Source: UBA4465 sp002292365 (lineage in GTDB: Bacteria; Bacteroidota; Bacteroidia; Cytophagales; Cyclobacteriaceae). From it: DNA of 64,000 nucleotides. Below, one piece after another: positions 53,410 through 63,402 of the stretch. The stretch lies in the NCBI GenBank assembly GCA_943788615.1, contig CALSQY010000002.1, positions 1-64,000 on the forward strand, written 5' to 3'. Below the pieces are notes generated by a model. That model searched no databases, was not told where the DNA came from, and was given only the letters and a program-made list of their open reading frames with translations. The position numbers were made by a program, and so were the translations under genes. How positions within the stretch are numbered: position 1 is the stretch's first letter; every line of letters begins with the position of its first letter.

Positions 53410-54438
53410 ATGGGCATTTTTGATTTTTTTTCTAGTGATATAGCCATTGATTTAGGAACGGCTAATACTTTAATTATTCACAAAGATAAGGTAGTTGTAG
53501 ATGAACCCTCCATTATTGCCATTGACATGGAGACCAATAAAGTATTGGCTATTGGCCGTGAAGCGATGCAGATGCATGAGAAAACACATCATAACATAAA
53601 GACTATAAGGCCTTTGAAAGATGGTGTTATTGCAGATTTTCATGCGGCGGAGCACATGATTCGTGGAATGATCAAGATGATGGATAAAGATAAAAAAAGT
53701 TGGTTTCCCACTTCCCACAGAATGGTCATTTGTATTCCCTCTGGTATCACAGAGGTAGAAAAAAGAGCAGTTCGAGATTCTGCAGAACACGCGGGTGCAA
53801 AGGAAGTTTATATGATTCATGAACCCATTGCTGCCGCCATTGGAATTGGCATCAACATAAGTCAACCGATCGGATCAATGATTGTTGATATCGGTGGTGG
53901 GACTACAGAAATTGCGGTCATTGCACTTTCAGGAATCGTAGCTGACCAATCAATACGCGTGGCTGGAGATTCTTTTACCAAAGATATCTTAGACTACATG
54001 CGAAGACAGCATAATTTATTAATTGGTGAGCGTACTGCAGAGCGAGTGAAAATCGAGATAGGTTCTGCCTTAACGGAGTTAGATGATGGACCGGAAGATT
54101 TTGAGGTCAGAGGGAGGGATCTGATGACGGGAATTCCTAAAGTAATAAAAATATCTTATCCCGAGATAGCTTTTGCTATCGATAAGTCAGTTTCTAAAAT
54201 TGAAGAGGCCGTATTAAAAGCGCTTGAAATATCTCCACCAGAACTTTCTGCAGATATATATGAAAACGGAATTTATTTAACGGGAGGAGGTGCGATGCTT
54301 CGTGGTTTAGATAAGCGACTTTCACTCAAAACCAAATTACGCATTCATATTGCTGAAGATCCGCTGAGGGCGGTAGTTAGGGGAACGGGTTTAGCCCTCA
54401 AAGATATCGAAAATTATAAACCTGTATTGATGACTTAA
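53410..54438 (+). CDS. mreB: Rod-shape-determining actin homologue MreB
   Basis: 342 residues, actin fold. DLGTANTLI phosphate-1, DIGGGTTEIAVI phosphate-2 and LTGGGAMLRGLDK adenosine motifs are intact. Organises lateral wall synthesis. Its stop is directly followed by the mreC ATG (no spacer). Confidence 0.98.
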   Translation: MGIFDFFSSDIAIDLGTANTLIIHKDKVVVDEPSIIAIDMETNKVLAIGREAMQMHEKTHHNIKTIRPLKDGVIADFHAAEHMIRGMIKMMDKDKKSWFPTSHRMVICIPSGITEVEKRAVRDSAEHAGAKEVYMIHEPIAAAIGIGINISQPIGSMIVDIGGGTTEIAVIALSGIVADQSIRVAGDSFTKDILDYMRRQHNLLIGERTAERVKIEIGSALTELDDGPEDFEVRGRDLMTGIPKVIKISYPEIAFAIDKSVSKIEEAVLKALEISPPELSADIYENGIYLTGGGAMLRGLDKRLSLKTKLRIHIAEDPLRAVVRGTGLALKDIENYKPVLMT

Positions 54439-55242
54439 ATGCAGCAATTATTTGCCTTTTTATTTCGTAATCGGGTTTTAGGATTTTTTCTTTTTTTGGA
54501 GTTGATCTCATTTTGGCTCATTTTTTCAAATAATAACCTTTACAATTCATATCTATTTAATACCTCTAATAAATTTGTGGGTTCCGTCCTTGAAACGAAT
54601 TATAATATTGATCAGTACTTTCAATTGGATGAAATTAATGAAAAACTTCTTGCTGAAAATGCATTATTGAGAGAAGAATTATCGAAAAAAAACTTAGGTA
54701 TGATGGGCTATGATACGCTCAAAGGGAATGCCCATGTGATTCCAGCACGCGTAATAAATAATGAGTTTCGAAAACCGGAAAATTACCTGACCCTAGACAA
54801 GGGATCCTTATCTCAAATTGAACCGGGTATGGCAGTCATTTCAAGAGAGGGCGTGGTGGGGATCATTAAGTCTGTCAGCAGTCATTTTTCTACGGTCACT
54901 TCCATTTTGAACCGAAAATTAATGACTTCCAGTCAGCTCAATAAGACGAATACTTTGTGTACGGTCCAATGGAACCTAGAGAGTCCTTTGGTGGCAGACG
55001 TAAAATATATTCCTCGCCATATCAATATAGGCATTGGAGATACTGTAAGTACTTCAGGCTACAATGCAGTTTTTCCTGCAGAAATTATGTTAGGCACTAT
55101 TGTTTCCTATCAATTACCCGATGAGTCTCCTTTTTATGTTGCCAAGATTAAATTATCTTCAGATTTATCATCGATAGATGTTGTTTATGTGATAAGAAAT
55201 CCATTAAAAAGAGAGATGGATAGCTTACAAACTGTTTTATGA
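54439..55242 (+). CDS. mreC: Rod-shape-determining protein MreC
   Basis: 267 residues: a short cytoplasmic N-terminus, one helix (VLGFFLFLELISFWLIFS), a coiled coil (about 60-90, LDEINEKLLAENALLREEL) and two beta-barrel lobes with AVISREGVVGIIKSV and SGYNAVFPAEIMLG. Periplasmic scaffold of the elongasome. Overlaps mreD by four bases. Confidence 0.95.
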   Translation: MQQLFAFLFRNRVLGFFLFLELISFWLIFSNNNLYNSYLFNTSNKFVGSVLETNYNIDQYFQLDEINEKLLAENALLREELSKKNLGMMGYDTLKGNAHVIPARVINNEFRKPENYLTLDKGSLSQIEPGMAVISREGVVGIIKSVSSHFSTVTSILNRKLMTSSQLNKTNTLCTVQWNLESPLVADVKYIPRHINIGIGDTVSTSGYNAVFPAEIMLGTIVSYQLPDESPFYVAKIKLSSDLSSIDVVYVIRNPLKREMDSLQTVL

Positions 55243-55754
55243 ATAGAGTCAGCTGGAAATTGTTAACGTTTTATTTTGTGGGATATGTCATCTTGCAAAT
55301 ACCATTACTGTATAAATTTGTATTGTTCAACGTAGCTTTTAGCTTTTTCTACTTGGGATTTTTAGTCTTTTTCCCTTTGGGACAAAATCCTATATTAAGG
55401 TTGATAGTAGGTTTTTTAATAGGTTTGTACATTGATCTTTTTTCCAATACGCCTGGCCTTCATGCAAGTGTATGCACTTTCATCATGCTTTTTAGAGATA
55501 CCTGGTTAAGGGCTATTTTAGAACATCAAAAAGGAGTTTTAGATATAAATATTTATATCTTAAAAATGAGAGGAATATGGCTTTACGTTTTGCCCCTTAT
55601 TTTCATTCATCACCTTATGATATTCTGGATTAATTATGGCAGTTGGATGGGTTTATTTATGACATTTGACCAAATTTTGGCTAGTACTATTTTTTCTCTT
55701 CTGAGTATTTTACTCATTAATATGGTTATTTCTAAAAAGCCAATTCGGATATGA
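55239..55754 (+). CDS. mreD: Rod-shape-determining protein MreD
   Basis: 171 residues, about five helices (YVILQIPLL, FFYLGFLVFFPLG, FLIGLYIDLFSNTPGLHASVC). The GLYIDLFSNTPGLH segment is the MreD signature region. Membrane partner of MreC; short overlaps with both neighbours. Confidence 0.9.
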   Translation: MNRVSWKLLTFYFVGYVILQIPLLYKFVLFNVAFSFFYLGFLVFFPLGQNPILRLIVGFLIGLYIDLFSNTPGLHASVCTFIMLFRDTWLRAILEHQKGVLDINIYILKMRGIWLYVLPLIFIHHLMIFWINYGSWMGLFMTFDQILASTIFSLLSILLINMVISKKPIRI

Positions 55755-57550
55755 AAAGTCGGATTTTAGGCATAAAATTTTTTGTAATTATTACCATTTT
55801 TGTACTTTCCATCAGATTATTTAGTATTCAAATTATGGATACAGATTATCAAGAAATTGCCAATCGAAATGTAATTGAAAAAGCTATTGAATACCCCTAC
55901 AGAGGTCTTGTATTTGACAGAAACGGGAAGCTTTTGTTGTATAATGATCCTGTTTTTGATTTAATGATTACACCTAAAAATGTAGATTTATCAGATTCAT
56001 TATTGATTAAAAAATTACTGTTCATTACGCAAAGGGAGTTTGATCAGGCCTACCTAAAGGCAATATCTTTTTCTAGACATTTGCCCTCTATCTTTTATAA
56101 ACAGCTTTCCAATGAAAAATTTGCAGCATTCCAAGATAGAATGAGAGATTTGGAAGGATTTAATATCAACTCAAGAACTACACGGGGTTATGCTGAAATA
56201 GGGTTGGCAAATATATTAGGTTACGTGGGAGAGGTAACTCAAAAGCAGTTAAATATGGATACTACGGGCTATTATAAGTCTGGCGATAATATAGGGATCA
56301 CGGGGATTGAAAAAACTTATGAAAGATCAATAAGAGGATTGAGAGGGGTTAAATACCGTAATGTAGATGTGCAAGGGATCAATATGGGACCCTTCGAGAA
56401 TGGAGCTTATGATACTTTGCCTCAACCAGGAGAGAATCTAGTACTGACCATAGATGTAGTACTTCAGAAATATGCAGAGAGACTTATGGAGGGAAAAATA
56501 GGGAGTTTAGTGGCCATAGATCCTTCGTCTGGCGAAATACTCGCCTTGGTTTCAGCTCCATCTTATGACCCTTCATTACTTTCAGGTAGGGGATTTTCTC
56601 AGAACTTTGTAACTCTTCAGAGTGACTCGCTGAAACCTTTATTCAACCGTCCTTTGCAGGCCATGTATCCGCCGGGATCGATGTTTAAGACTATTCAAGG
56701 GTTGATTGCCTTAGAACAAGATAAGGTGCAGGCGGATGAAATAGTTACTGTAAATAGCAAACTCATTGGCGATCACGCGCCACTTGGTAAATACGATATG
56801 GAGCGTGCGATTACTAAATCTTCGAATAATTATTTCTTTAAAATCTTTCGTAGGGTCATTCAGCAAGGGGAGCTTCCGAGTCCATTTATTGACACTAGGA
56901 TGGGTTATAATAAGTGGCGGGATTATGTTTTGCAGTTTGGTTTTGGTAAGATACTGAATATAGATCTTCCAAATGAGAGAGCAGGTTTTGTTCCGAGTTT
57001 GGAATTTTATGATAAAATTTATGGGAAGGAAAGGTGGAAGTTTTCTAATATTTATTCTTTGAGCATCGGTCAGGGGGAACTTTTGGTAACCCCCCTTCAA
57101 ATGGCTAATCTGGGCGTAATATTGGCCAATAGAGGGTATTATTTTTCTCCACATTTGGTCAGAAAAGTAGGTGATGAAAGTTTAGCTTTTAGTCAAAAGA
57201 GTTCCATAGAAATAGATACAGGACATTATGAGAGTATATTAGAAGGAATGCAGGCATTGGTATCTGCGCCTGGATCAAGGGCATATATACCTGATTTAGT
57301 TTTTTGTGGTAAAACTAGTACAGTTGAAAACCCGCAGGGTTTGGATCATTCGGGATTCATGGGCTTTGCTCCTAGGAATAATCCAAAAATAGCCATTGCG
57401 GTTTATATAGAAAATGCGGGCTGGGGAGCACGTGCGGCATTGTCAACAGCTAGTTTGGTTATTGAAAAGTATTTAAACGGGTCAGTTAAAAAGAAATGGC
57501 TTGAGAACTATGTTTTAAAAGGGGATTTTCAAGATGCGAAGCCAGAATAG
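55751..57550 (+). CDS. mrdA: Penicillin-binding protein 2 (elongation transpeptidase) with KTS motif
   Basis: 599 residues: N-terminal helix, PBP dimer domain (GLVFDRNGKLLLYNDPVFDL), and transpeptidase domain. Catalytic Ser310 in PGSMFKT, SxN at 358-360 (SSNNYF), and CGKTST in place of the usual KTG: Ser523 instead of Gly, from a GGT to AGT-type change. Crosslinks peptidoglycan during elongation with RodA. Overlaps mreD by four bases and rodA by 17. Confidence 0.95.
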   Translation: MKSRILGIKFFVIITIFVLSIRLFSIQIMDTDYQEIANRNVIEKAIEYPYRGLVFDRNGKLLLYNDPVFDLMITPKNVDLSDSLLIKKLLFITQREFDQAYLKAISFSRHLPSIFYKQLSNEKFAAFQDRMRDLEGFNINSRTTRGYAEIGLANILGYVGEVTQKQLNMDTTGYYKSGDNIGITGIEKTYERSIRGLRGVKYRNVDVQGINMGPFENGAYDTLPQPGENLVLTIDVVLQKYAERLMEGKIGSLVAIDPSSGEILALVSAPSYDPSLLSGRGFSQNFVTLQSDSLKPLFNRPLQAMYPPGSMFKTIQGLIALEQDKVQADEIVTVNSKLIGDHAPLGKYDMERAITKSSNNYFFKIFRRVIQQGELPSPFIDTRMGYNKWRDYVLQFGFGKILNIDLPNERAGFVPSLEFYDKIYGKERWKFSNIYSLSIGQGELLVTPLQMANLGVILANRGYYFSPHLVRKVGDESLAFSQKSSIEIDTGHYESILEGMQALVSAPGSRAYIPDLVFCGKTSTVENPQGLDHSGFMGFAPRNNPKIAIAVYIENAGWGARAALSTASLVIEKYLNGSVKKKWLENYVLKGDFQDAKPE

Positions 57551-58796
57551 ATACCATATAGATACCTTATCCGTGATTTATTTCTTATCACTTGTTATGC
57601 TAGGGTGGATTAATATATATGCTGCTGACTATGATCTAGATGGGACTACCCCATTTTTTGATTTAAATCAAAGTTCAACAAGGCAACTTCTTTGGATTGG
57701 GACTTCTTTCTTTTTGATTGCAGTCATTTTTATTTTGGATTATCGGTTTTATGATTCATTTGGTTATGTAATTTGGGGTGTATCCGTTTTTTTTCTTTTG
57801 GCCGTATTATTTTTCGGCAAAGAAGTTGCAGGTTCAACTTCTTGGTTTGAGATTGGATTCATAAAAATCCAACCATCTGAGTTTGCTAAAATTGCTACGG
57901 CTATCGGGTTGGCAAAATACCTTAGTTCACAGAATGTTGGAGTATCTGATAAGTATAAGTTGGGCCTTTCTGCATTTTTATTTTTAATTCCGATGGGGCT
58001 CATTATTATGCAAGGGGACTTGGGAACCGCGATGGTGTTTGTAAGTTTGATCCTGGTCTTATTTAGAGAAGGCCTTTCTGCGAAGCTTTTGTTTTTCTCT
58101 TTCTATGCAGTTCTATTGTTCTTATTAACTCTTTTGATAGATCAATGGGTATTACTTTTTTTGGTACTTGCCTTGTTTTTGATAGGCTTAGGATTATTCA
58201 TAAAGAATAGAAAAGCACTCATTTTTATATTTGGGTTATCCGTATTAAGTTGTGGGTTAATTAAGAGTGTTGATTTTGTTTTGAATCAAGTACTTAAGGA
58301 GCATCAGCAACTGAGGGTCATGTCCTTGATCAATCCAAATGCAGACCCACTCGGTATTGGATGGAACGTGATGCAATCTAAAATAGCCATTGGTTCGGGT
58401 GGTTTTATGGGTAAAGGTTTTTTGAAAGGAACGCAAACTAAATTTGATTTTGTACCTGCCCAAACTACGGATTTCATTTTTTGTACCGTAGGAGAAGAAC
58501 AGGGGTGGTTGGGAGCGACTTTAATCATGATATTGTTTGGAGCTTTCTTTTTGCGGCTATTGACGATAGCGGAACGCCAAAAATCGAGGTTTGTAAGAAT
58601 TTTTGGTTACTCAGTGGTATCTATAATTTTTTTTCATTTCGCTATAAATATAGCCATGACCATTGGTTTATTCCCGGTTATAGGGATACCGCTTCCCTTT
58701 TTCAGTTATGGAGGATCGAGTCTTTGGACTTTTACCATGTTACTCTTTATTCTCCTTAAGCTGGACAGTCAAAGAATGGAACAACTAGAGCATTGA
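57534..58796 (+). CDS. rodA: Peptidoglycan glycosyltransferase RodA
   Basis: 420 residues, SEDS family, about ten helices. GSTSWFEIGFIKIQPSEFAKIA, the catalytic-Asp region MQGDLGTAMVF, PAQTTDFIFCTVGEEQGWLG and IGIPLPFFSYGGSSLW are classic. Polymerises glycan strands with PBP2. Its stop codon directly abuts the stop of the convergent gene at 58797. Confidence 0.97.
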   Translation: MRSQNRYHIDTLSVIYFLSLVMLGWINIYAADYDLDGTTPFFDLNQSSTRQLLWIGTSFFLIAVIFILDYRFYDSFGYVIWGVSVFFLLAVLFFGKEVAGSTSWFEIGFIKIQPSEFAKIATAIGLAKYLSSQNVGVSDKYKLGLSAFLFLIPMGLIIMQGDLGTAMVFVSLILVLFREGLSAKLLFFSFYAVLLFLLTLLIDQWVLLFLVLALFLIGLGLFIKNRKALIFIFGLSVLSCGLIKSVDFVLNQVLKEHQQLRVMSLINPNADPLGIGWNVMQSKIAIGSGGFMGKGFLKGTQTKFDFVPAQTTDFIFCTVGEEQGWLGATLIMILFGAFFLRLLTIAERQKSRFVRIFGYSVVSIIFFHFAINIAMTIGLFPVIGIPLPFFSYGGSSLWTFTMLLFILLKLDSQRMEQLEH

Positions 58797-60434
58797 TTAG
58801 CGAAATTTTCTGAAGATAATTTTTAATAGTTCCTTTACAGTTTCGTCATTCATATCCCATTGATATTCCTTAGCATCATTTCGGATTAAATGTTCCACAG
58901 CGGCATCAAAATTTTCTAAGTGCTCAATTTTTGTAATGGTGGTTTTAAATTTTTCATCACTGTTTCCAAATAATTCTTTCACAAACATATACTGATGATT
59001 GATTGAAATATTAGACAAAATACTAGTAATCCGTTCTTCTCGATGGGTGTCTGCTATCGTTTTTGTTTCAGATTGGAATTGTTCATTGATAGTTCCAAAG
59101 TCTAACTTTGATAATTCAGGTTCTTTCCTGTAGCCTAAGTCATCGTTGAGGTCTTCTCGTGCGATTGCAGCATCATTCTTATTTTTATAAACTTCAACGA
59201 TGGGATCTTCTAATGGGAAATCATCAAGTTCATCTTGTTTTTCAGGGTCTGGATCAATTTCATCTAAAGTTTGAAATTGATCCATTGAGATATCCTTATC
59301 AGTTTCCAAAGAAAAGTCACTTACTGATCTTTCTAATTCATCATTTTTTGTTGCGTTCTGCTCACGGATTGATAAAGTGCCTTCACTAGATGAAGAGGTT
59401 TCCGACGGATCTATCTTTTCAACAGAGTCATCGGCAGGCGCATCATCTATTTGCTCTTTGGCGATTTCAGAGAGGGTTTCCTTGTCATCTGGCCGATTTG
59501 AGGTAGATTGATTACTATTTGTTGAGCTTGCGACTATATCTTTATTTTTTGGACTCGGCGGGTCTTCTTTCATCTTTGCCTCGGGATCATCTTGCACTTT
59601 TGAGGCCATTTCTACCTCATGCGGGCCTTCTGATTCGGAGTTAAGAGCACTTTTTTCAATAACTACTTCTGATGGGGGATCACTATCTTTCTGGTTTGAG
59701 CGGTCTTCAGCGCTGTCCATTTGATGGATGGTTTTTTGTATTTTATCTTCAACATCGTCATGCCCGCCAGAAAGCTCTCTGATGATTAAATTTCGTTCAT
59801 TATTTTTTTTAATTGACTGACTAATTTCGAATAATTCTTGTTTTTCTATAATGAGAATTTCTGATAGCTGCTCAATAAGTGGATACTTATCAAGCGTTTC
59901 TTTCTCAAAAAAAGCCACGGCATACTTTTTTAGGTTTTTGAGATCATGTATGTCAAAGTCATTTAGGAAATCTAATATTAAGGATTTATAAAACACCAAG
60001 TATTTCGCAAACTGTGGGACTAATTTTTTAGTTTTGAGTAATTCTGGTTTTTTTTTGATTTCATTATCTAAATAGGATGCAGGATCGAAATTGAGAATAA
60101 TAAGATCTTCGACTGCTTTTTCGATGATAGGTTTGAGATTTTCAGCATTGATAAAAATATTTTGGGAAAGAATATTCATGAACTTTGAAATCATTACTTT
60201 CACTTCTGTTGCATGATAATCAAAATAAGGGCTTTCAATCCTTTGCATCTCCTCTTGCCAGCGTTCAAAGAGAGATTTAATGATGAATAGATTTAACTGT
60301 TTGATAGGTGAGATATATAGAATTTCTTTACCTGTGAGCTTTTCTTTTTCATTGAATGCCTGTGCAATCAGTTGCTCCGAAAAAACAGTTTTATATTGAC
60401 TGATAAAGGATGAGTTTAATTTTTCTTGTATCAT
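58797..60434 (-). CDS. Acidic protein of unknown function
   Basis: 545 residues; no family recognised. Residues about 1-215 look helical (QLNLFIIKSLFERWQEEMQRI, YLVFYKSLILDFLNDF). About 215-430 is a low-complexity Asp/Glu/Ser-rich stretch, probably disordered. About 450-545 is a predicted folded helical end (SILSNISINHQYMFVKELFGNS; TITKIEHLENFDAAVEHLIR; EYQWDMNDETVKELLKIIFRKF). It has no signal peptide or membrane helix, so it is likely cytoplasmic. Converges with rodA at zero distance; the opposite side faces the tdk promoter region. It may be a lineage-specific scaffold or adaptor. Confidence 0.8.
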   Translation of the reverse strand: MIQEKLNSSFISQYKTVFSEQLIAQAFNEKEKLTGKEILYISPIKQLNLFIIKSLFERWQEEMQRIESPYFDYHATEVKVMISKFMNILSQNIFINAENLKPIIEKAVEDLIILNFDPASYLDNEIKKKPELLKTKKLVPQFAKYLVFYKSLILDFLNDFDIHDLKNLKKYAVAFFEKETLDKYPLIEQLSEILIIEKQELFEISQSIKKNNERNLIIRELSGGHDDVEDKIQKTIHQMDSAEDRSNQKDSDPPSEVVIEKSALNSESEGPHEVEMASKVQDDPEAKMKEDPPSPKNKDIVASSTNSNQSTSNRPDDKETLSEIAKEQIDDAPADDSVEKIDPSETSSSSEGTLSIREQNATKNDELERSVSDFSLETDKDISMDQFQTLDEIDPDPEKQDELDDFPLEDPIVEVYKNKNDAAIAREDLNDDLGYRKEPELSKLDFGTINEQFQSETKTIADTHREERITSILSNISINHQYMFVKELFGNSDEKFKTTITKIEHLENFDAAVEHLIRNDAKEYQWDMNDETVKELLKIIFRKFR

Positions 60435-60600
60435 AAGTGCATCAAAAAATGCTAAGCCTAATAATTATAGTTCTGGGTAAAGCTATTGATTAGGAGGATA
60501 AAAATGAAAGCCTAAAGATTATTTTATAGTATGGAATGAATTTCTTATTAAGATAATTAAAATGAAAGTATTCCAATCTTCAAAATTTTTAACAGTTACT

Positions 60601-60648
60601 GATATTTTAAAATTATTTTTGAGTGATATCTTTAAATTATTTTTAAGG
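60601..60648. repeat. Imperfect tandem duplication of a 24-base unit
   Basis: Two adjacent 24-base units (60601-60624 and 60625-60648) match at 20 of 24 positions; each has the form GATATxTTxAAATTATTTTT. It lies in the AT-rich 291-base region between the acidic protein gene and tdk, about 80 bases before the tdk ATG. Confidence 0.6.
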
Positions 60649-60725
60649 ATGAAGATGATTGCATGCATTAGGCATGAAATATATTTAAGGTAACTCATTA
60701 TTAAAAAGATCTTAATTTTTTTACT

Positions 60726-61256
60726 ATGAGACAAATTGAAGTGATATGTGGGCCCATGTTTGCAGGTAAAACGGAAGCTCTTATTAGAAGATTAACTGAG
60801 GCTTCAAAGAGGGGAGCCCATGTCCAAATTTTCAAACTACTGTTAGATAATCGATATGCTGAAGAGGGGATTATGTCACACAATTCAAATAGCTTGCCCG
60901 CTTTGCCTGTGCGCAAAGCAAAGGACATACTGAGTAAAATTAACTATTGTGATGTCGTGGGTATTGATGAGGTTCAGTTTTTTGATGATGGGCTTATTAA
61001 CGGAGTCAATATTTTGGCCAATCGAGGGAAGCGTATATTCCTTTCTGGCTTAGATATGGATTATCTTGGTAAACCTTTTGGTTTAGTTACCCGTCTCATG
61101 AGCATAGCCGAATATGTCACTAAATTACAGGGGATATGTACGCAATATGGAGCTGCCGCTTTTTTTTCACATAGATTATCGAAGTCCAAACAGAAAATAT
61201 TACTTGGAGAGCGAAAAGAGTATGAAGTGTTGTGCAGAGCATGTATTTATGATTAG
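60726..61256 (+). CDS. tdk: Thymidine kinase with altered zinc site
   Basis: 176 residues, type II thymidine kinase. P-loop GPMFAGKTEALIRRL, Walker B-like VVGIDEVQFFDD, and the lasso region after YVTKLQG. The first zinc pair is C138-T-Q-Y141, so the second cysteine is Tyr, while the C-terminal pair C170/C173 is retained. Salvages thymidine to dTMP. Overlaps porZ by 8 bases. Confidence 0.92.
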   Translation: MRQIEVICGPMFAGKTEALIRRLTEASKRGAHVQIFKLLLDNRYAEEGIMSHNSNSLPALPVRKAKDILSKINYCDVVGIDEVQFFDDGLINGVNILANRGKRIFLSGLDMDYLGKPFGLVTRLMSIAEYVTKLQGICTQYGAAAFFSHRLSKSKQKILLGERKEYEVLCRACIYD

Positions 61257-63402
61257 AAAGGGAATTTATTTCGTTATTGCTTTTATGGTATTTTCTCAAA
61301 CCTCCTTGCTGGCACAGCAGATGGCTGTAGGATCTTGGGAGAGTCATTTTAGTTATGCTGAAGGACGCCATCTTGCCCTTGGGAATGGCACAGTGTTTTG
61401 TGCAGCCGTTCATGGACTTTTCAGTGTGAAGGAGAATATTGTGGAAGTCATGGATAAAAATAGGGGACTTTCCGGCGTTAGTATTTCAGCGCTAAATTTT
61501 TTCGATGAGGCACAATTATTAGTGATTGGTTACGAAGAGGGCATCATTGATCTGGTTTATAAGGATCACATAGTTTCAATTCAAACGATAAGTAATATCG
61601 AAATGATTACTTCAAAAGCGATTAATGATTTTGTGAGTCGAGGGGATTATATTTATCTTTCTACCGATATGGGCATCGCTTTACTTGATTTGACTACTGA
61701 GGAGATCAGCGATTTTTATAGTGAAATTGGGCCTGATGGAGGGATGGTGTCTATTCAAGATTTATTTATTCATAATGATAGTTTGTTTGCTGTATCAAGC
61801 GAAGGCATTATGGTGGCGGATTTAAATACAAATCTTTTTGATTTTAATAATTGGGTTATCTACCCAGAAACATCGATTTTTAAATCGACGAGTATATTTG
61901 AGATTTCGGATAGTCTAGCGGTGTTAAATGAAGATTATTTATTTATGAAATCCAATGAGGTATGGGATACCTTGTTGCTCTTGCCAGAAGTAATGAATCA
62001 AGTGATTTCCACGAATCAAAACATCTATTTTTTATCAGATCAAGGGGTTTATGAAATGGTAGAGAGAGTAGTTGTGCCATTAATACAAGAGCGCTTTAGT
62101 TCGGGTCAGGACCTCATAGTGAATGGAGAAGAATTTTGGATTGCTGATGGAGATTTGGGTTTGATCCATATCACTAAAGATAGTGATCAACAAGTGAGAC
62201 CCAATGGTCCTAAATACGATAATATATCAGCAATGGATATCATTGGAGACGATTTTTATGTCTTTCATGCCCCTGATCCAGATACATCATTCACTGAAAC
62301 TATCGAGGGTTATTCCGTATTTAGCGGAGATCAATGGGAAGTGCGCGAGATTGAGGGCTTCAATAATATTTCAGGGGCAGTACAGTTTAGGGGACAGTTA
62401 TTTTTATCCTCGCATGGACATGGCCTGTATGATTATGCGGGTGCAAAACTACTTACCGATCCAGAATTAAAAAATGCTTGGATTACCGACATGTGGTCTA
62501 CGGATGATTTTTTATGGTTTACTAATTATATGAGTCAGGCACCTTTAGGCAGCTATGATGGAGAAAGCTTTTCTTTTTTATCTAGCGATCAATTTGGGAC
62601 TACTACCCCGTTGTCCTTAAATGGTTCATCCGAAAATGTATTATGGATTAAAAATAGTTCCATAGAGGGTTATGGAGTTATAGCTTTTGATCCTTCAAAA
62701 AATTTAATTTGGGGATTGGGGCCTTCATCGAATACCCCTTCAACTGCCGTTAATGATATTGAAGTGAATCGAGATGACGAGCTTTGGATGGCAACGAAAG
62801 GGGGGCCGGCTTATTTTATAGACGCCTCTTTCATTTCCGAAGAAGCGCAAGCTTATGTACCTTATTTTGAGAATGAAGTCTTATTTAAAGATGAAAATGT
62901 TACTGCGGTAGCATTTGATGGTGGAGATCGATTGTGGTTGGGCAGCGAACGAGGTTTATGGGCCTTTAGCAAAAAACTTCAGACGCAGATGTATCATTTT
63001 ACAAGTGAAAATTCATTTTTACCATCAAATACTATTTTGGAATTAGCTTATGATGGTCAATCAGGCGTTCTCTTCGTATTGACGGAAGAGGGCTTAGTCT
63101 CCTATCAAACCAATTCATCAGCACCTCTATCATCAAACAGTCAGGTTACCATCTATCCCAATCCCATTACGGCTAGTTATGACGGAGATCTGATTATTTC
63201 TGGGATCGTTGGGGATGCCTTGATAAAATTTGCTACGGTTGAGGGGATAATTTTATATGAGACCCAAGCCAATGGAAGTACGGCCTCCTGGGATTTGATA
63301 AAGTTTAATGGGGAGCGGTTATTAAATGGAATCTATTTGGTCTTTGTTACAGACTTAAATGGGTTAGAAAAATGGGTCGGAAAATTCGCTATTGTGAGAT
63401 GA
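61249..63402 (+). CDS. porZ: PorZ-like type IX secretion system protein with C-terminal sorting domain
   Basis: 717 residues from ATG 61249. Signal peptide ends around SLLAQQ. The body has repeated beta-propeller blades (two-component-regulator-propeller style: GVSISALNFFDEAQLLVIGYEEG split, then ENVTAVAFDGGDRLWLGSERGLW). The end, VTIYPNPITASYDGDLIISG through WVGKFAIVR, is a T9SS sorting domain. PorZ helps PorU remove sorting domains from secreted proteins at the cell surface. It shares an ATGA junction with recO. Confidence 0.9.
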   Translation: MIRKGIYFVIAFMVFSQTSLLAQQMAVGSWESHFSYAEGRHLALGNGTVFCAAVHGLFSVKENIVEVMDKNRGLSGVSISALNFFDEAQLLVIGYEEGIIDLVYKDHIVSIQTISNIEMITSKAINDFVSRGDYIYLSTDMGIALLDLTTEEISDFYSEIGPDGGMVSIQDLFIHNDSLFAVSSEGIMVADLNTNLFDFNNWVIYPETSIFKSTSIFEISDSLAVLNEDYLFMKSNEVWDTLLLLPEVMNQVISTNQNIYFLSDQGVYEMVERVVVPLIQERFSSGQDLIVNGEEFWIADGDLGLIHITKDSDQQVRPNGPKYDNISAMDIIGDDFYVFHAPDPDTSFTETIEGYSVFSGDQWEVREIEGFNNISGAVQFRGQLFLSSHGHGLYDYAGAKLLTDPELKNAWITDMWSTDDFLWFTNYMSQAPLGSYDGESFSFLSSDQFGTTTPLSLNGSSENVLWIKNSSIEGYGVIAFDPSKNLIWGLGPSSNTPSTAVNDIEVNRDDELWMATKGGPAYFIDASFISEEAQAYVPYFENEVLFKDENVTAVAFDGGDRLWLGSERGLWAFSKKLQTQMYHFTSENSFLPSNTILELAYDGQSGVLFVLTEEGLVSYQTNSSAPLSSNSQVTIYPNPITASYDGDLIISGIVGDALIKFATVEGIILYETQANGSTASWDLIKFNGERLLNGIYLVFVTDLNGLEKWVGKFAIVR

